The notes: generated by a model not told the origin, from the sequence alone. Shown: positions 45,926-59,009, counted from the stretch's first letter. The stretch: DNA of 64,000 nt from Zerene cesonia (GCF_012273895.1 NC_052122.1:9300001-9364000), one strand, 5' to 3'. A program made the numbers and translations.

Positions 45926-48900
45926 ATTAAATTTAATCACTCTAGATAACTATCTCGTTCAAAAAACATCAAAAAGGACCCTAAGTGAATTTTGTTACAC
46001 TTTAAATTACACATATACAATATATTTTAATTTTAATTTTTAATTCACACAGACGTTTCTCCTTTGTTTTTATTCATTATTAACAGATAATAAATATAGT
46101 AGAAAATATGCACAGAGAAAAATGCATAAAGAGCAACGTGTGAGCTTATAAATAAAGGGAACACCATCTATTCAATTAGTAGCCCCTCGCCCCGTCTTCA
46201 GACTGGTTGACTTATGATAAGAAACTGCCTCTGCTACATCATAAAGATAAAGATGTAGCTATAATGTAAAAAGAAGCTTAAAAATGAGTAAACAAGATCC
46301 CAAGATTACCTCTACAACATTACAAACTAACGAGCATTGCCTCTTCATATTATTTCATGACATTTCACCCACATAGTTCCCGTTCTTGAAGGATTTCTTG
46401 TGTCCTTCTGCCGCCTTTTACTGTCTCAGATTATAATCATACAAAATTTCATTTGGATTAGATCGGTGGTTAGATTAACTTAGAACAGTTTGTTCAAATC
46501 GTTTCGCGGTTCCAACTAAGACAATTTTTGTAACATTTGCAACAAAAATGCTTTGCGAATTAGATGCAGTAGAGTCTACACTCTATCTCTATCTACTCCA
46601 AGATAATCAACCCAAAAAAAAAAAAAATTGTCAAAAAATGTCATGGATAAGATATCAATTTTTCCACACCATCTTTAAATTTCACCTAAATTTGGACTTA
46701 AATTTAAACAAAAGCTGTTATATTCGCATATCTATAATAGTTGGGTGCCTAACATCGCGGATTTGTGTCTTCTTATAATTATAGAATCGGATAAAAAATT
46801 ATTGACATAATAAGTAGCTTTTTATGAATATATGAAAATAAGGACCATAATTATATAATATTAAAAATGTGTAGTCACAGCAAAATTTGGGCCACATAAT
46901 CCCGACACAGAAACAAAAATCGATATTACAAGACTTCTAAATTGCCTGTTCCCAGAAATGTGGCGTAAAATATCGCCGGCTATAATTTCTTAAGCTCATA
47001 TAACAAAGTCATGTACACTGGGCAAGTTTTTCTTCGGCCCATGTCATTGCAACATGTGCACCGATTTATCCCCAGGGCATTTCTCTGTGGTAACATCTCT
47101 GAAACTTATTATGTGTTTAATTTGCCGTGGTGTTATTAGATGCCTTGTTTATACATTAATACATATTGCCTGGATGTTATTAATATATTTAAAACACGTA
47201 CTAGGAATGAAGAGTTACGACTTTTCTATAACTCCATTGTACGTTTAATTCTGCTATGTAGCTGATGTTCTACTATTTGAAAACTAGTTAATGTGGCGTA
47301 GTTAAAATGTTTTTCAGCATAACGCGATATAACACATGACGCGATAAAAATAAAAAATTTGCACCCTTCATAAGTCAAAAATTTAGATTTTCAACCAATC
47401 AAAAGAGATTCGTTATTTAAATCTCGATTTAAAAAAAAGATTTGTTACCCATTCCTCTTGGTCAGCAACAGGCGTGAACAAGGAGCGATGTCGTTAAATA
47501 CATTTTGTCGTTCTTTTGCGTCTATCGATTCAGCTAGTGCGTTTATAAACATTAATTGTGACAATTCAGCCAGATTTTGAAACTTTAACCAATTGTTTGT
47601 ATACCAAAGTACATAAGACATTGGTCTATTATAGTCATTTGGTAAATACTATTCAGGGTTGCGTGTAATGTAATAAATGATACATTTCAGTTATCTTATC
47701 CACATTATAGTTTATCTATTCCCTTGGAGTATTATGTTCCATACTTCAGGGGAATAGATGTGCCATGTCCAAATAAATATATAAAGGTCCCCCCCTGCGA
47801 TCTCGCTCACGTACTGATCTCATTACCACGCGACAGATGCGCCTCTCACTGATATTCACCCATTATTCCCTCCTCTTAAAAATTTCATGCGTGCAATAAA
47901 AAGCAGTTTGCTACGTCATTATCTTTTGTCTAATCTACGTAGACATAGAAGACATATCTTTATTTGGCACGAAAAATTACAGTAAAATAAATTAATAGTT
48001 ATGGTAAATATGAACAAATATCGTAATGCCATAACTTACAGATAAAGTTTCTGTAACACTGGTTTTCACTGGCGACTATAAAGTACGACTTGCGGTTTAA
48101 ATAACAGAGCATGATTGCCGGTCATTAACACTAAATATAGTGTATATAATAATTTATAATTATCAAATCTATACTAATATTATAAAGCTGAAGAGTTTGT
48201 TTGTTTGTTTGAACGCACATAGCCCATTTATTGGGAAAGGTTATAGCCTATATATGTACCACGTGCGAATCCGGGGCGGACCGCTAGTACGTAATAAAAC
48301 GACATATCTTTTCACCAAATTCTATCCAAACGCTGTTTTCAAAAAATTAAGCTATAAAAAGGCCGTCACAAATTAGCATTTAGACAAAAAGTAAATAAAT
48401 TATAACTAAAATAGCTAACAAAATACCCATGTAATCTGTATCATGTCACCACCATGTAATCTGACCGAGAATGTAGTCTCCAACAATCTGTTAAAGGTTA
48501 CTCTTCAGTAAACTATTTTATCTAACAAAGATTTAACTTTGAGACGAAATCGATTGCGGGTCAAGTTACCCGCTAAGGGCTAAAACAGAGTCAAGCCTGA
48601 TCTATGAATGCTAACTTTAAGCAACGGCTTAACACTTAGTTACCAGTCCAATCAATGTTCACTTAAGACTTTGAGTGGGTCCAGTATTTCTGTTGGTATT
48701 AACAATGTGAATTATATGGACCCATTGGCCGTCAGGATACAGCAATAGTTGGATTAATTCCTAAACATATATACTAAATAGTATCACTATTTACGTCTAT
48801 GTAGACACTATTAGAATAATTATATCATCCAAACTATATATTAAAATTAAAACGATAGACTTATCAAATCAATTCCTCTAGCAAATAATAGGACAGAGGT

Positions 48901-50896
48901 TTAAATAAAAGCATTGGAAGGAGCGTGTTTTTAATTATCTAAAAGGATATTCTTTATTTTCTGTTTTTATTTTGCTCAACCAATCTAAGGCAACTTATGA
49001 GATAAGAAATGTAGTCACACATAACCTCTTTCGTCCCCACCATAGTAAGGAAACGCCATGTGTACAAGTTTACAATTTTAAATTAAGGAAGAATCTATTT
49101 CATATTAAAAACATAAAATATGCAATAGTACAACACATGCATGGCGATAGTTGATACAACAAAACACGACCGACGGAAATAAATGTTGATTGAAAATGAT
49201 TGTGACAAATTTCAAAAAAGCTATTAAAATTTCAATTACTGTTGCACAAACAGAATGTTGAAAGTTATATTAACAAACTGGAATTGTTGAATTTGAATGC
49301 AATTTATTTGGAAGCTAATAGAATATTCCTCGTGTTACTAAATGGATTGTATCTGTTATTTTATATAAAAATATCTACTTATATTACAAAGCTCAAGCGA
49401 GTAGAAAGTCTGGTTGGATTTTCGTTATAAATTTAGACATCTCTTCATCTCGTCACAAAATTAGTTAATAGTGTTTGCTGTAAATTAGCATATAAAAGGA
49501 ATATAGAAACAAGATTCTTAAGTTATTTGCTAATCTGAAATCTTATTGACACTCAGGACTATTAAAACAAACATTAAACCAGATGTCTAGTTTATCCTAA
49601 CGAAAACTTCGCATCGTATAACTAACACGGTCATTTAACGTAACGCGCCGGCTAGCTGCAGAATCTGCATTGTTTCCCGCCAGTCCAAACCAGAGCCGTA
49701 ACTCACAAAAAATCATACGCTCTCACCTCGCAGCACCACACTACATATCTCATGTCATTTAGGCTAGTTCCAAATGCATGAGACAAACGCATCCGGCCCA
49801 TTTCAGCGCTGAATGTGACAGGACGCAAGGGAAAATTCTCTGACAAATGGCTCGACAGCTGAATAAACTCCGTGTATGAAAATAAAAATAGTGCAGCCGT
49901 AGGACATTTATATGGTCACAGCTTGGAGTCATGGTATGAATGAGGATATAAATATCGCGTTCTTTGTGCGAGCGCTATGACTAATTAAGCCATTTCGAAA
50001 ATAGCTTTGCATTTTATTACGGCAGTGCCTACCTGAACGTTTAAACGGTTTTGTGATCGATAAAATATGAACTTATTAACAGAGGCAAGTGTATTTTATT
50101 ATTATAAAATATTTATAGGATTTTATAATATTATATATTTTTATTTTATGAGATTTCTAAATAAGTTGAAGAATAAGATTGGAAGAAACATACAGTAATG
50201 TTTAATATACGATAACTGTACGATAAAATGTCCATACTGTTTGTACCCAATTGGAATACAATATTTTATAATACAATACAATATGATTCGAAGTAATACA
50301 GCTTGTGGAAGTGTGAGTGAAATATATTTGATATTTTCGGAAAAGGTTTAGTCACCGTAGAACGTGGATTCAAGAAGATTTCTTGCCTATATTTTCAGGA
50401 CAGTTAAATGTACACAATGAAGAAAGAATCATAAAATTGATTCTGGCTCTAATAAAAGAGCTTCTATATATATATTCACTCTCAGATCCTCAAGCTATAT
50501 CAATGATGATGAAGAATAGTATTCTTCGGAACGGGTAAACCTTTCAGCGCAGTAAATGTAGTGATAAATGAGTTGCTGATTATGTTTTTAAATGTATATA
50601 CAGGAAAGTGGGGTAGTAACTTAATGTATTCAAGATCTAGAGTACTTGCTTCGAAGTGATAGAGTTACGATCATATAAAAAATTAATGTACCAAAATTTA
50701 ATCACAAATTTTATCTCAGTCTAATTAGTTTTTGGACAATCGGATAATTGTAAAGAAAAACATTCTAATAGAATGCCTCTATGAGCTACCCATTGAGTAA
50801 TATTAGGTAATTATAAAAAGGTAGAAGGTTCTATTACAATATAAAATAATAAAATATTCAACTCTACTTCGTCTAAAAAAATTACAATTTTGACAT
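45926..50896. other. AT-rich DNA with a mixed-composition block at 49620-50000
   Basis: Apart from the Helitron copy at 48168-48287 the region has no repeat or exon I can name. The 49620-50000 block is GC-richer, non-repetitive and non-coding in all frames, hence a possible regulatory element. Confidence 0.35.
48168..48287 (+). mobile_element. Helitron-like element with an internal deletion, 120 bases
   Basis: Start (TCTATACTAATATTATAAAG) and end (GGGGCGGACCGCTAG), with A and T flanks, match the 164-base copy at 28095-28258. The central segment around GGTCCGATTTGAAAAATTC is missing. Intact termini show it could still be mobilised as a deletion derivative. Confidence 0.75.
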
Positions 50897-51000
50897 CTTA
50901 AAACCTCTGCGAATATGCCCGCTTTAGAGACAAGGGATAAGGAAAGGATTGCCGACTGGAAAGAAGTAATGGACTGGGAAGCTTGAGGGAGAGCAAAGGG
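50897..51000 (-). repeat. Retroposon family A, middle fragment
   Basis: GGATTGCCGACTGGAAAGAA and ATGGACTGGGAAG match the antisense middle of the family. Both ends are missing. Confidence 0.65.
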
Positions 51001-53082
51001 TTTACAGCTTACGTTTATTAATCATACAAACATAAAATGAATATCAAAAACAACATCATTCAAACGGTATTATTACCGTATCTATATCATCCATTGTTAA
51101 GTACTTAACTGTACCACGGATTACTAAATAGTTACACTATATTTGATCACGTTTCCCACTAAAGATAACATTATAATATCATAACGACGTGAGGTGTCTG
51201 AGTAATCCTGAAATGCGGGTTTCGAATAACTGGGGAAGTACTAGTTAAACATAGAATATATATCTGTTGTTCTGGAAATGAGAATGAATATCACGTTAAT
51301 ACGTATATTTTTATTTAGGTGAATGTATGTATAATGGATACAAATAAGTATGCATCAATAAATTTTTTACTTTTTTTTTATTTTCATGATTTCTACCAAC
51401 CAGTACTACCTTAAAATAAGTTTCGTTATACAATTTAATTACGTAGATAAATGATTTTACATATTTTTATTTAATCACCTTATTATGACTTAAACTTGAA
51501 AATGAAAGACTTAAAATATATGAAACCTTAGAAAAACGTTTTAGCCCAGACCGAGTTTGTAATCCTTCACAGTAAAGTAGAGTTAGCAGCTATTCCGCAA
51601 TAAGGCGAATAAAACAAACTCAACAATACCTTCGTCAAGGATTATCACAATTTTGATTTCATTTACCATATCTACTACTTTGATTGGACGTGCTGAGGAG
51701 AGCTTCATTTATCGTGTATGACGTGCCAGAAAATGTTTTTCTTGAATTACAATTGAATTAAACTATTTCATTATTCCAATAAACATCTTCGCGCAAATTG
51801 TACTTAACCATTTAACATGATTTAAGTGAAACAATTTCCATTTCACGAACGACCAAACAAATAATTATGAGACGATCTTAATCGGGTTTCGGGAAGCCGT
51901 TAAAATTACGTCCTACTTCAATTTCTGTCGTAGAATTAACCCTCAAGTTATGAAAACTGGTTAAATTATTATTGCTGATGGATATAAACCACGATCCCTT
52001 TCAAACGCTAATGCTATAACAGTGTAAGCTTAAATGATAAAGTTGGAATTGCCTCACCTCTTGAACTCCGAAGCTTTGGGTTGCCATCAAATTCTGACAC
52101 CCAATAACACTTAAACTTGCCGTTTATGCTTGGACAGTAAGGTCGCGTTTAGATTGGCAGTGCTTTGAGGTGCAGTGCACGACACAAAAGTCTACTCTTG
52201 CCTAGCTGCACAAATATTACAATACCTATGAGCTGGGGTGGTTGGTCACCGTGAAGAGAGACTTTAATTTATTAATTTAGAGAAAGAAAATGCCAGTCCA
52301 GTTTTGTTTGCTCAAATTTATAATAGTTGCAACATTTAACAATTTAAGGACATCAAAGACACCATAAAACTTCATATTGTATGCTGTTCTTAACTCGCGT
52401 TTATTAGCTTTACCTGTATTTTTGTACCTAGCTGACTCCTGTAGACTCTGAGAAGCGTTTGAGTTCATAAGAGCAAGTAAGACCATGAAGTGGACTCTAT
52501 CATAAAAGCATGACTGTTTTTGAATCCAATTTGATAAATCATTACACACACAAAGTAACAACAATAAACATCAAACAGATACTAGAAGCATGCTTGAATC
52601 ACGCTCCCTGTTATTCTATCTATCGTCCGGAATCATTCGTCGTTGCGAACGCCGTTTTACACTCGGACACTGGAGTTGGTCTTGGGTATGAGACAAAAGG
52701 AAGGTAAGGTAATCTGTACATCGCTTCAATGCTCTTGTATACCATTAGTTTGATTTAGAACCATAGTGCTGACAATATATGGCGGCTCGATTGAGACCAA
52801 GTATGATATTGATACTTGGGTGTTGTCTTCAAATGCGAGTGGGAAATATATGAAGCGTGGTCGTAATAGCGTGAACGTATAACAATTAATCAATGTTCTG
52901 TGGTTGTATTTAATAATATGGTTTGTGTTCATTGATTCGTGATTTGTTAAGTAATACATGTACAATATATTTTTAACTTGTTTTTATTAAATTCGTCTGG
53001 CTTTGACCGTTGGTTAAAAAAATACTATTAAAATTGGTAAATAGTAACAGTTTTCACCGCCTGGGGCAGAAGGTACGAAACC
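51001..53082. other. AT-rich DNA, nothing recognised
   Basis: The only oddity is a GC-richer right edge (53050-53082) that leads into the hairpin. Confidence 0.45.
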
Positions 53083-53131
53083 CTAATGTGGTGGCACCCC
53101 ATGCCCCTAGCATGGGGTGCCACCACATTAG
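53083..53131. repeat. Perfect 22-bp GC-rich hairpin with a CCCTA loop
   Basis: CTAATGTGGTGGCACCCCAT+GC (53083-53104), then CCCTA, then the exact reverse complement (53110-53131). It lies 14 bases upstream of the head-only family A copy. Confidence 0.95.
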
Positions 53132-53145
53132 TATCCAATTTTTAT

Positions 53146-53205
53146 TGTGGTAGTCGAGCACGCTTCGGCACGAATTGGGCCAGCTCGCACCGGGGAAGTA
53201 CCACA
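53146..53205 (+). repeat. Retroposon family A, head-only 60-base copy
   Basis: Only the first 60 bases of the family are present, nearly identical to 5560-5619. They run from TGTGGTAGTCGAG to GGGGAAGTACCACA and stop there. The piece begins TGTGGTA and ends TACCACA, a 7-bp inverted repeat that may explain the border. Confidence 0.8.
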
Positions 53206-53671
53206 AAATGGCTTTTATAATAATGAATGAGTTCATGCAATTCCATTTATTTGATCCAAAAATACAAAATCAAAGTATACGAGTTTTAAACTTAAAAAAA
53301 CAATCCGAATGGTAGTGCGAATAGCGAAGAATATTCAAAATAACATTAAAAGTTCCGCGATATTCACAAACTAGAAAACTATGTCGATGAGAAATTTCAG
53401 TTTTAACGAATAATTTCTTTTCATGTGTATTTCGTTGCGTTAATTTTTCCATTTGAAGAAAAAAGTTTCAGAGCGTCAGCATTACGCATAATGCAATCTT
53501 AAAATATTGCCTTGATATAAAAGTAGAAATCAATATTAGACTACAACATAGGTAACTTTGTCGATTATAATATGAGGCTTATGCAGGTGAAATGCCGAAG
53601 AATTTTACTAAATATGAATTGAATGGATATTGTTGACTACTTATACATTAAAATTGTTGTTTTTATTGCAT

Positions 53672-53857
53672 ACTACATTCCAACTCGCGGCTTCGCCCGC
53701 ACATAGAAAAATACTGTCTCGGGGCTTTGCCGACATGGTTCTTATTTCTCGGATATCAAACTATACCTGTGCCAATTTTAGCGCAGTCGGTTCAGTGGTT
53801 TATACGGGAAGAGTAATAGACATATAGAGTTACTTTCGCATTTATTATATTAGTATG
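53672..53857 (-). mobile_element. Helitron-like element, probable
   Basis: On the minus strand it starts ATACTAATATAATAAATGCG with AAAGT and ends with GTGCGGGCGAAGCCGCGAGT before TGGAATGTAGTA. The terminal CTAG is mutated. Confidence 0.6.
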
Positions 53858-54690
53858 TATTTAGATTGTTTTTAAATTAAGGAATTTTCTTTTATTTTTG
53901 TGCTATTTTTTTAAATAAGTTTTCATCAAAATATATAAAACAAATAAATTTGTACGTGTATTGGCCACCTAAATACTAACATCAGCGCGAATGGAAAGTT
54001 AACAATTTATTGCAAAGAAGAAAAATTCTCCGACACCGCTACACACTGAGATAGAACAAACAAATTAAATTATCACGAACGAAATACTGCAACCAAAAAG
54101 TCCAGTAAGGGTTCAATAGTTTTCGCTTGGAATCAGAGAATTAAACGATGTTGTACTACACAGGGATCGTTATTTTGAGAATTTATGTTTTCTATTGAAC
54201 ATCTGATGCTAAAGGGTAAATTAATTGAGGAATGTATCAAATTGGGTAAGTAGATGTTTAGTATATTATATAATATTATATGCATTTTCCAATTTTTACA
54301 TTTCTTGCAAAGATATAGACAAGTAAAGGATTGGTGATAAGTAAAATCAACTAACGACTTGAGTTTGGCTCTCCGTTCTGTAAACAATGCAACCATAGAA
54401 CCACTGGGTCGAATGTATTCAAAACACACACACAAACAACACAAAGTCAAAGTCAGAGAATTTCGACGGAGAATGGCCCAAGGTTACCTTGGTTTGGGCC
54501 ATTACCTTACGTTGATACCTATCAAGGGGGATGCCCTTGGGCGTTTCGCTACCAGGGTGAACCTTCAGTTCCGCAGTCCGTGCTAAGATGTAGTAGAGAT
54601 ATCGTCATTACGAAGCCATCGTGCTTTATTCGCGAAATAAACATTCTCGTGTTAGTTACGGGCTGTCATGACATACTTCGTTTTCCACAG

Positions 54691-54711
54691 GCGCTAGCAG
54701 AAGCGTCGGAA
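54691..54711 (+). CDS. Candidate 21-nt microexon
   Basis: A good acceptor (TTCGTTTTCCACAG, ending at 54690) is followed by 21 GC-rich bases and then a GTGAGT donor at 54712. The length is a multiple of three. Read in phase 1, as left by the exon at 39482-39587, it has no stop and would add about seven residues (G-A-S-R-S-V-G). It is on the same strand about 15 kb downstream of that exon. Both splice signals could arise by chance, so this is a weak call. Confidence 0.2.
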
Positions 54712-54971
54712 GTGAGTGTGAACCAGCTTACGTGAAGGTGTTCACTCAGTAGAGATAGGGATTAGGGCTATCGCGTTACCTGCGCACGAGCACGTTTCGT
54801 ACAGCGCTTACGATCGCGATATACTTTCTGTTTCCACAACTTGTTCAATCGGTTTTTGTTTAGCGTTACTAAAGCGATGTATTGATCGATTAAACATTTG
54901 CATAAAACAAAAAAGTTAATAATAAGGTTACTAATAGGACAATTAGACATAACATGAAGTCTTGTTTAAAT

Positions 54972-55080
54972 TTTTTTGAATGCTAGGTCTGGCAACTGAG
55001 TGGGTGTTTCGCTAATAGTAAGTGAACACCGCCACCCATTAATATGTGCAGAGGTAGAGATCTCTCCTACTCCCACATCA
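54972..55080 (-). repeat. Retroposon family A, 3' fragment, diverged
   Basis: GGCAACTGAGTGGGTG and ACACCGCCACCCATTAATAT on the plus strand resemble the antisense 3' part of the family. Confidence 0.55.
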
Positions 55081-56564
55081 TTGGTATTCGATCCACTTTG
55101 ACAAAATATTTTAAGACAGAAATATAGTATTACAAAAAATGCTACGTATTACCATAACGATTCAATATAAAGTTTTCTTTACTGACATAATTATATATTC
55201 TTACAGGCAGGAACAATTCATACACGTCCCAAAACGATAAAAATAAAAGTCAGTATCTACGAAATATGCATAAATACAGCAAATATTCTGACGAATGGAC
55301 TGCGAGGTCTTCACATGGCAACGTGAAATAAAACAATGAGATAATATCGTGCTTATTTCGTGCGATATATTCGAGTGTTAAACGAGTGAGCGGAAGACGC
55401 CACAATGTCAGTTGGCACTCATTATATATGCATGAAGTTATTATTTGCCAGCATGATAGAGAACTTGCATGCGTTGCGAATGTCACACTTGCTTTTGCGA
55501 CGACGGTAAGCAGCGAAACTTCAATTGCATAATAGTAATGAACAATCGATTTTGTGTTCTTATCTACGCAGCGATGTTTGCTGAACTGTCGTTTTATTCC
55601 TTTGGGATTTAATGCATTTGTTCATGTTTAATACAAGAAATGAAAATGCTGATGTTTGCCACTAAATTAGAAATACGGCAGGTTTTGGGCAGTGATTAAT
55701 GGGAAAAGATATCGTCCTCGGGAAATTCATTCCGACTAGATTAACTAGTGACGTGTAAAAGTCCACTTGACGGGAATTATTACAATATATCTTAGAAATT
55801 ATTTGTTTTACGCGTTAAGTCGCAAATGGTAAAAAAATTATGTAGCTCGGTAAATGTTATTTTATGGCGTGTCCAATATTATTGTGAGGGCATATTAAAA
55901 ACATTGGAATTGTTTCTGATTTCTTTGCTTAATATTGAAGGACCATAGCATAAACCTTTTTAATGAACACATTATAATTTAAATATACTTCTTAAATTGA
56001 ATATTCAAGTTTATGAATAGATACCATAACGTACATAAATTTAATAAGCAGGAAATTAAATTGCAACGCACAATCGTATAAAACTTTCATTACTTGTGAC
56101 ATATGTACAAAAAACTATGAAAACATAATTGCATACAACAACAAAGAAACCTAAATATTACATCCAACGCGATACTGTTTGAATGATTACGCGGCACCGA
56201 GAAGTGAAACCGGAATAAAATTACACCTGAAAGGTGCAACCACACAATAAATCAAAAATTGATGAAACCAGCTAACAGTGATTCTCCTCAAACGTGTGAG
56301 ACTTTCTTTGTTTAGTACTAAATAAACTAAGGCTACTATTGTAGTATAATCGCATAATAATATTTTAAGCATTAGAGAGAGTATGGTGGCATTATTGCGC
56401 GTAAACAATTCTCAACTCAAGTTAGATAGCATTTTAGATAGAATTTAGTGGGTGAACGAAAACCACTTCCAACTTTTTGCTCTTAAAGATAAATCTTCCA
56501 CTCTTTGTAGGAGACTAATAACTGGATATCTAGCATGATGAATAAATTCCCACTTAAGAAGTAA
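55081..56564. other. Unique-looking DNA, GC-richer at 55290-55520
   Basis: A GTAAGC donor-like site at 55506 follows a short open stretch, but its phase does not fit the upstream exons. Nothing else was recognised. Confidence 0.35.
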
Positions 56565-56853
56565 AAACGGCGTGAAATAATACCATGCTATAGTGTTTCG
56601 TACGGCAAGTGGGGGAGCCGGAGGCCCATTTCCTTTTCTCCACCTTTTCTGTCCATTCTTTCTTTCCGGTCATCAACCCATTCTTCATCCCTTGCCCTTT
56701 AAAAGTTGGCAGCGCTTTCGCAGCGCATTCGCAGAGGTCTGAACCTCTGCGATTGTTCATAGGCGGTGGTAATCCCTTACAATCAGGCGAACCACGAGCT
56801 CAGTTGCCCGCTATGATATAACAAGAGCTGCAGATAATTACAGTTCCACATCT
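56565..56853 (+). repeat. Retroposon family A copy with the 34-base 3' extension
   Basis: It lacks the head and begins at CGGCGTGAAATA. The C/T-rich middle, GAGGTCTGAACCTCTGCG and AGGCGAACCACGAGCTCAG follow. The last 34 bases (56820-56853) are identical to 18338-18371. Confidence 0.8.
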
Positions 56854-57090
56854 ATCTATTCTCGATTAGATAACCTGTCTATGGTAAAATCTATAGCTAA
56901 ATGATTTAATAGAAAAAAAAGTCGAAATCAATTTTCAATTAAACAGTTTTGCAATGTAAATAAAATTTCACACAAACACTTTTCAGAAAGGATGCTCACG
57001 ACAGATTAATCGATTGGAAAGTTTTCATTCGCATTCAACGTTTTGATGGTAGTGGAAGCCAAATAAAACCACGTGCTATGTAATCAATTA

Positions 57091-57277
57091 TCCTTACTGA
57101 TATTATGAATGCGAAAATGTTTCTTTGTATGTTTGTCTCTTCTTCACGATTGTATCGCTGATCGGATTTGGATGATATTTGGTAGGTACTTAGGTATTTT
57201 GGTACCCGAGAAAGGACACAGCTCAAAAGAGCTCTACCTCGAAAATCCCATACGAGCGGAAGCTATGCGAGTAAACT
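57091..57277 (+). mobile_element. Helitron-like element, diverged
   Basis: It starts TCCTTACTGATATTATGAAT with GCGAAAATG and contains CTGATCGGATTTGGATGATA, a segment shared by this superfamily. It ends in a mutated ACGAGCGGAAGCTATGCGAG. Confidence 0.5.
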
Positions 57278-58331
57278 GAACACATTCGATAAGGATAATC
57301 TATTAAAAAAACCTGACAAAAAACGTATACACTGATTGTGTTCATTTTCGTAATATACCTATTATAATCGTATCTCTGATATACATTTCTTAAATACCTG
57401 GACTAACGAGTACACTAAGGAATATATAAAATGTAAGACATTTATATCTATTAATATGAATGCAATGAACATCTCAGTTATTAAACTAATAACTATTGAA
57501 TTAGCCAAGTCTCATACCATAGTAACGGAGTCCTTGATGTTTCTGATAACACACGTACGTCCTAAATGTTTCTTGTGCTTAACATATATGATAATGTTAT
57601 GATATAATAACGAGATAAAGTTAATAGTAATATCTGGAATAGGAACAATTTTTCTTGGGACATTATTTATCGATACATAATATAATTTAAGCTGTGATGG
57701 TTGTTGCATTTTCGAAGCCCAGACAATTCGATATGGAACTTCTTTCTGAATTCTATGTATTTAACAAGGTAAACTTTATATATATAATGTATATCATTAA
57801 TTATTTTTTAAATTAAGATTATAAATACACGAAGGACAATTGTAACATGTTTCCTCAATCCGTCCATTATTTAACATTAAAAGTATAAAAGAAAAAGCGA
57901 CCGTGCTCCATCGTAGGAATATCTATAATTTAAGACCGTGCCAAGAATCGGAGCCAGTAATTTAAAAAAGGGTACATTATTTCAAGCGATATAGTGTGCT
58001 TTTCGATTTTATTGAGTTTGTGGTTGGCTGAAGTATTCATTCACCGGGGATGAGTTGAATTTTTTTATGTTTGCAAAAAGAATAAGAGAAAACGTGCCGG
58101 CTCCAACAATTCGAGCTAGGAGTATTACTGCTATAACGTCGTACTTATAACACCTTTTATTGAGATATTAATACTTGAATAATAATATTCAAGCATCGTT
58201 TGACATGATCCCAAATTGTTCTCATTTACTTATGGATTAATTATAATTTTAAAGGAACATGCGTATGGTGCATTTCAATTCGATTAATGTATTTGATTAT
58301 GCAGGCATGCATTGGTCCAGCTCGCATCGAG

Positions 58332-58374
58332 TCAGGTACGAGCTGGTACGAGCCGAAGTACGAAGTACGAGCCG
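58332..58374 (+). repeat. Degenerate GTACGAGC-type short tandem
   Basis: GGTACGAGCTGGTACGAGCC and then AAGTACGAAGTACGAGCC show several copies of a 7-10-base unit. It lies next to a GTCCAGCTCGCATCG segment resembling part of the family A head. Confidence 0.6.
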
Positions 58375-59009
58375 GGCCGAATCCTCCCAAAAGATTAGCT
58401 TCAAAACATGTGAATTCTATTGTGTTCAGTTTTGTAAAATAGCGTATATCCTCTTCTTCTCCTTCTTTCCAAATAGTCTTTTAAAATCGAACAAGGAATA
58501 GATATTAGTAGAAGCCCTTATTTAGAGTAGATTTGTTTTTGATTGGATTGGTATATGAAAATATCTATAGGCGACATACCACCGTAATTATCCGCTCTTA
58601 TGTACTGAAAATAAAGAAAATTACATCGAATAATAGACGTTTAAAACGCAGTTCATGTTCATGTTTCCAGTCTCTTAATAAAAGTCAAAATATAATTTAT
58701 ATGGAACATGCAGTGACTGACGGATTGACGGCGCACCTAACTGAATGTTGCGAATAGTTCAATTCGGATTCGAGCTTAGCGTATATCAGATAACGCACTT
58801 GCTTCTGAACAATTTGCTAACATTCGTAATAGAAACATAACGGTCTGTGGAATTGTTTTGCTTACTGACATTCAACACAATTCAATCAAAAGAAAAATCG
58901 TTTATACAATAATAGTTGCCCCTTTCAGCATTGCAAACAGTTTTGTACAAGGTAAAACTATCAAATAGCATTTGCTCAATCAATACAAATATACATTAAC
59001 AATAAACGT

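Noticed and set aside
54133..54450. A 105-codon minus-strand open frame, the longest in the window.
   Set aside because: No recognisable domain, no splice or promoter context and a compositional amino-acid profile.
55453..55505. A possible exon between TTTGCCAG and GTAAGC.
   Set aside because: The acceptor is weak, and in phase 1 (as left by the upstream exon) it starts with an in-frame stop.
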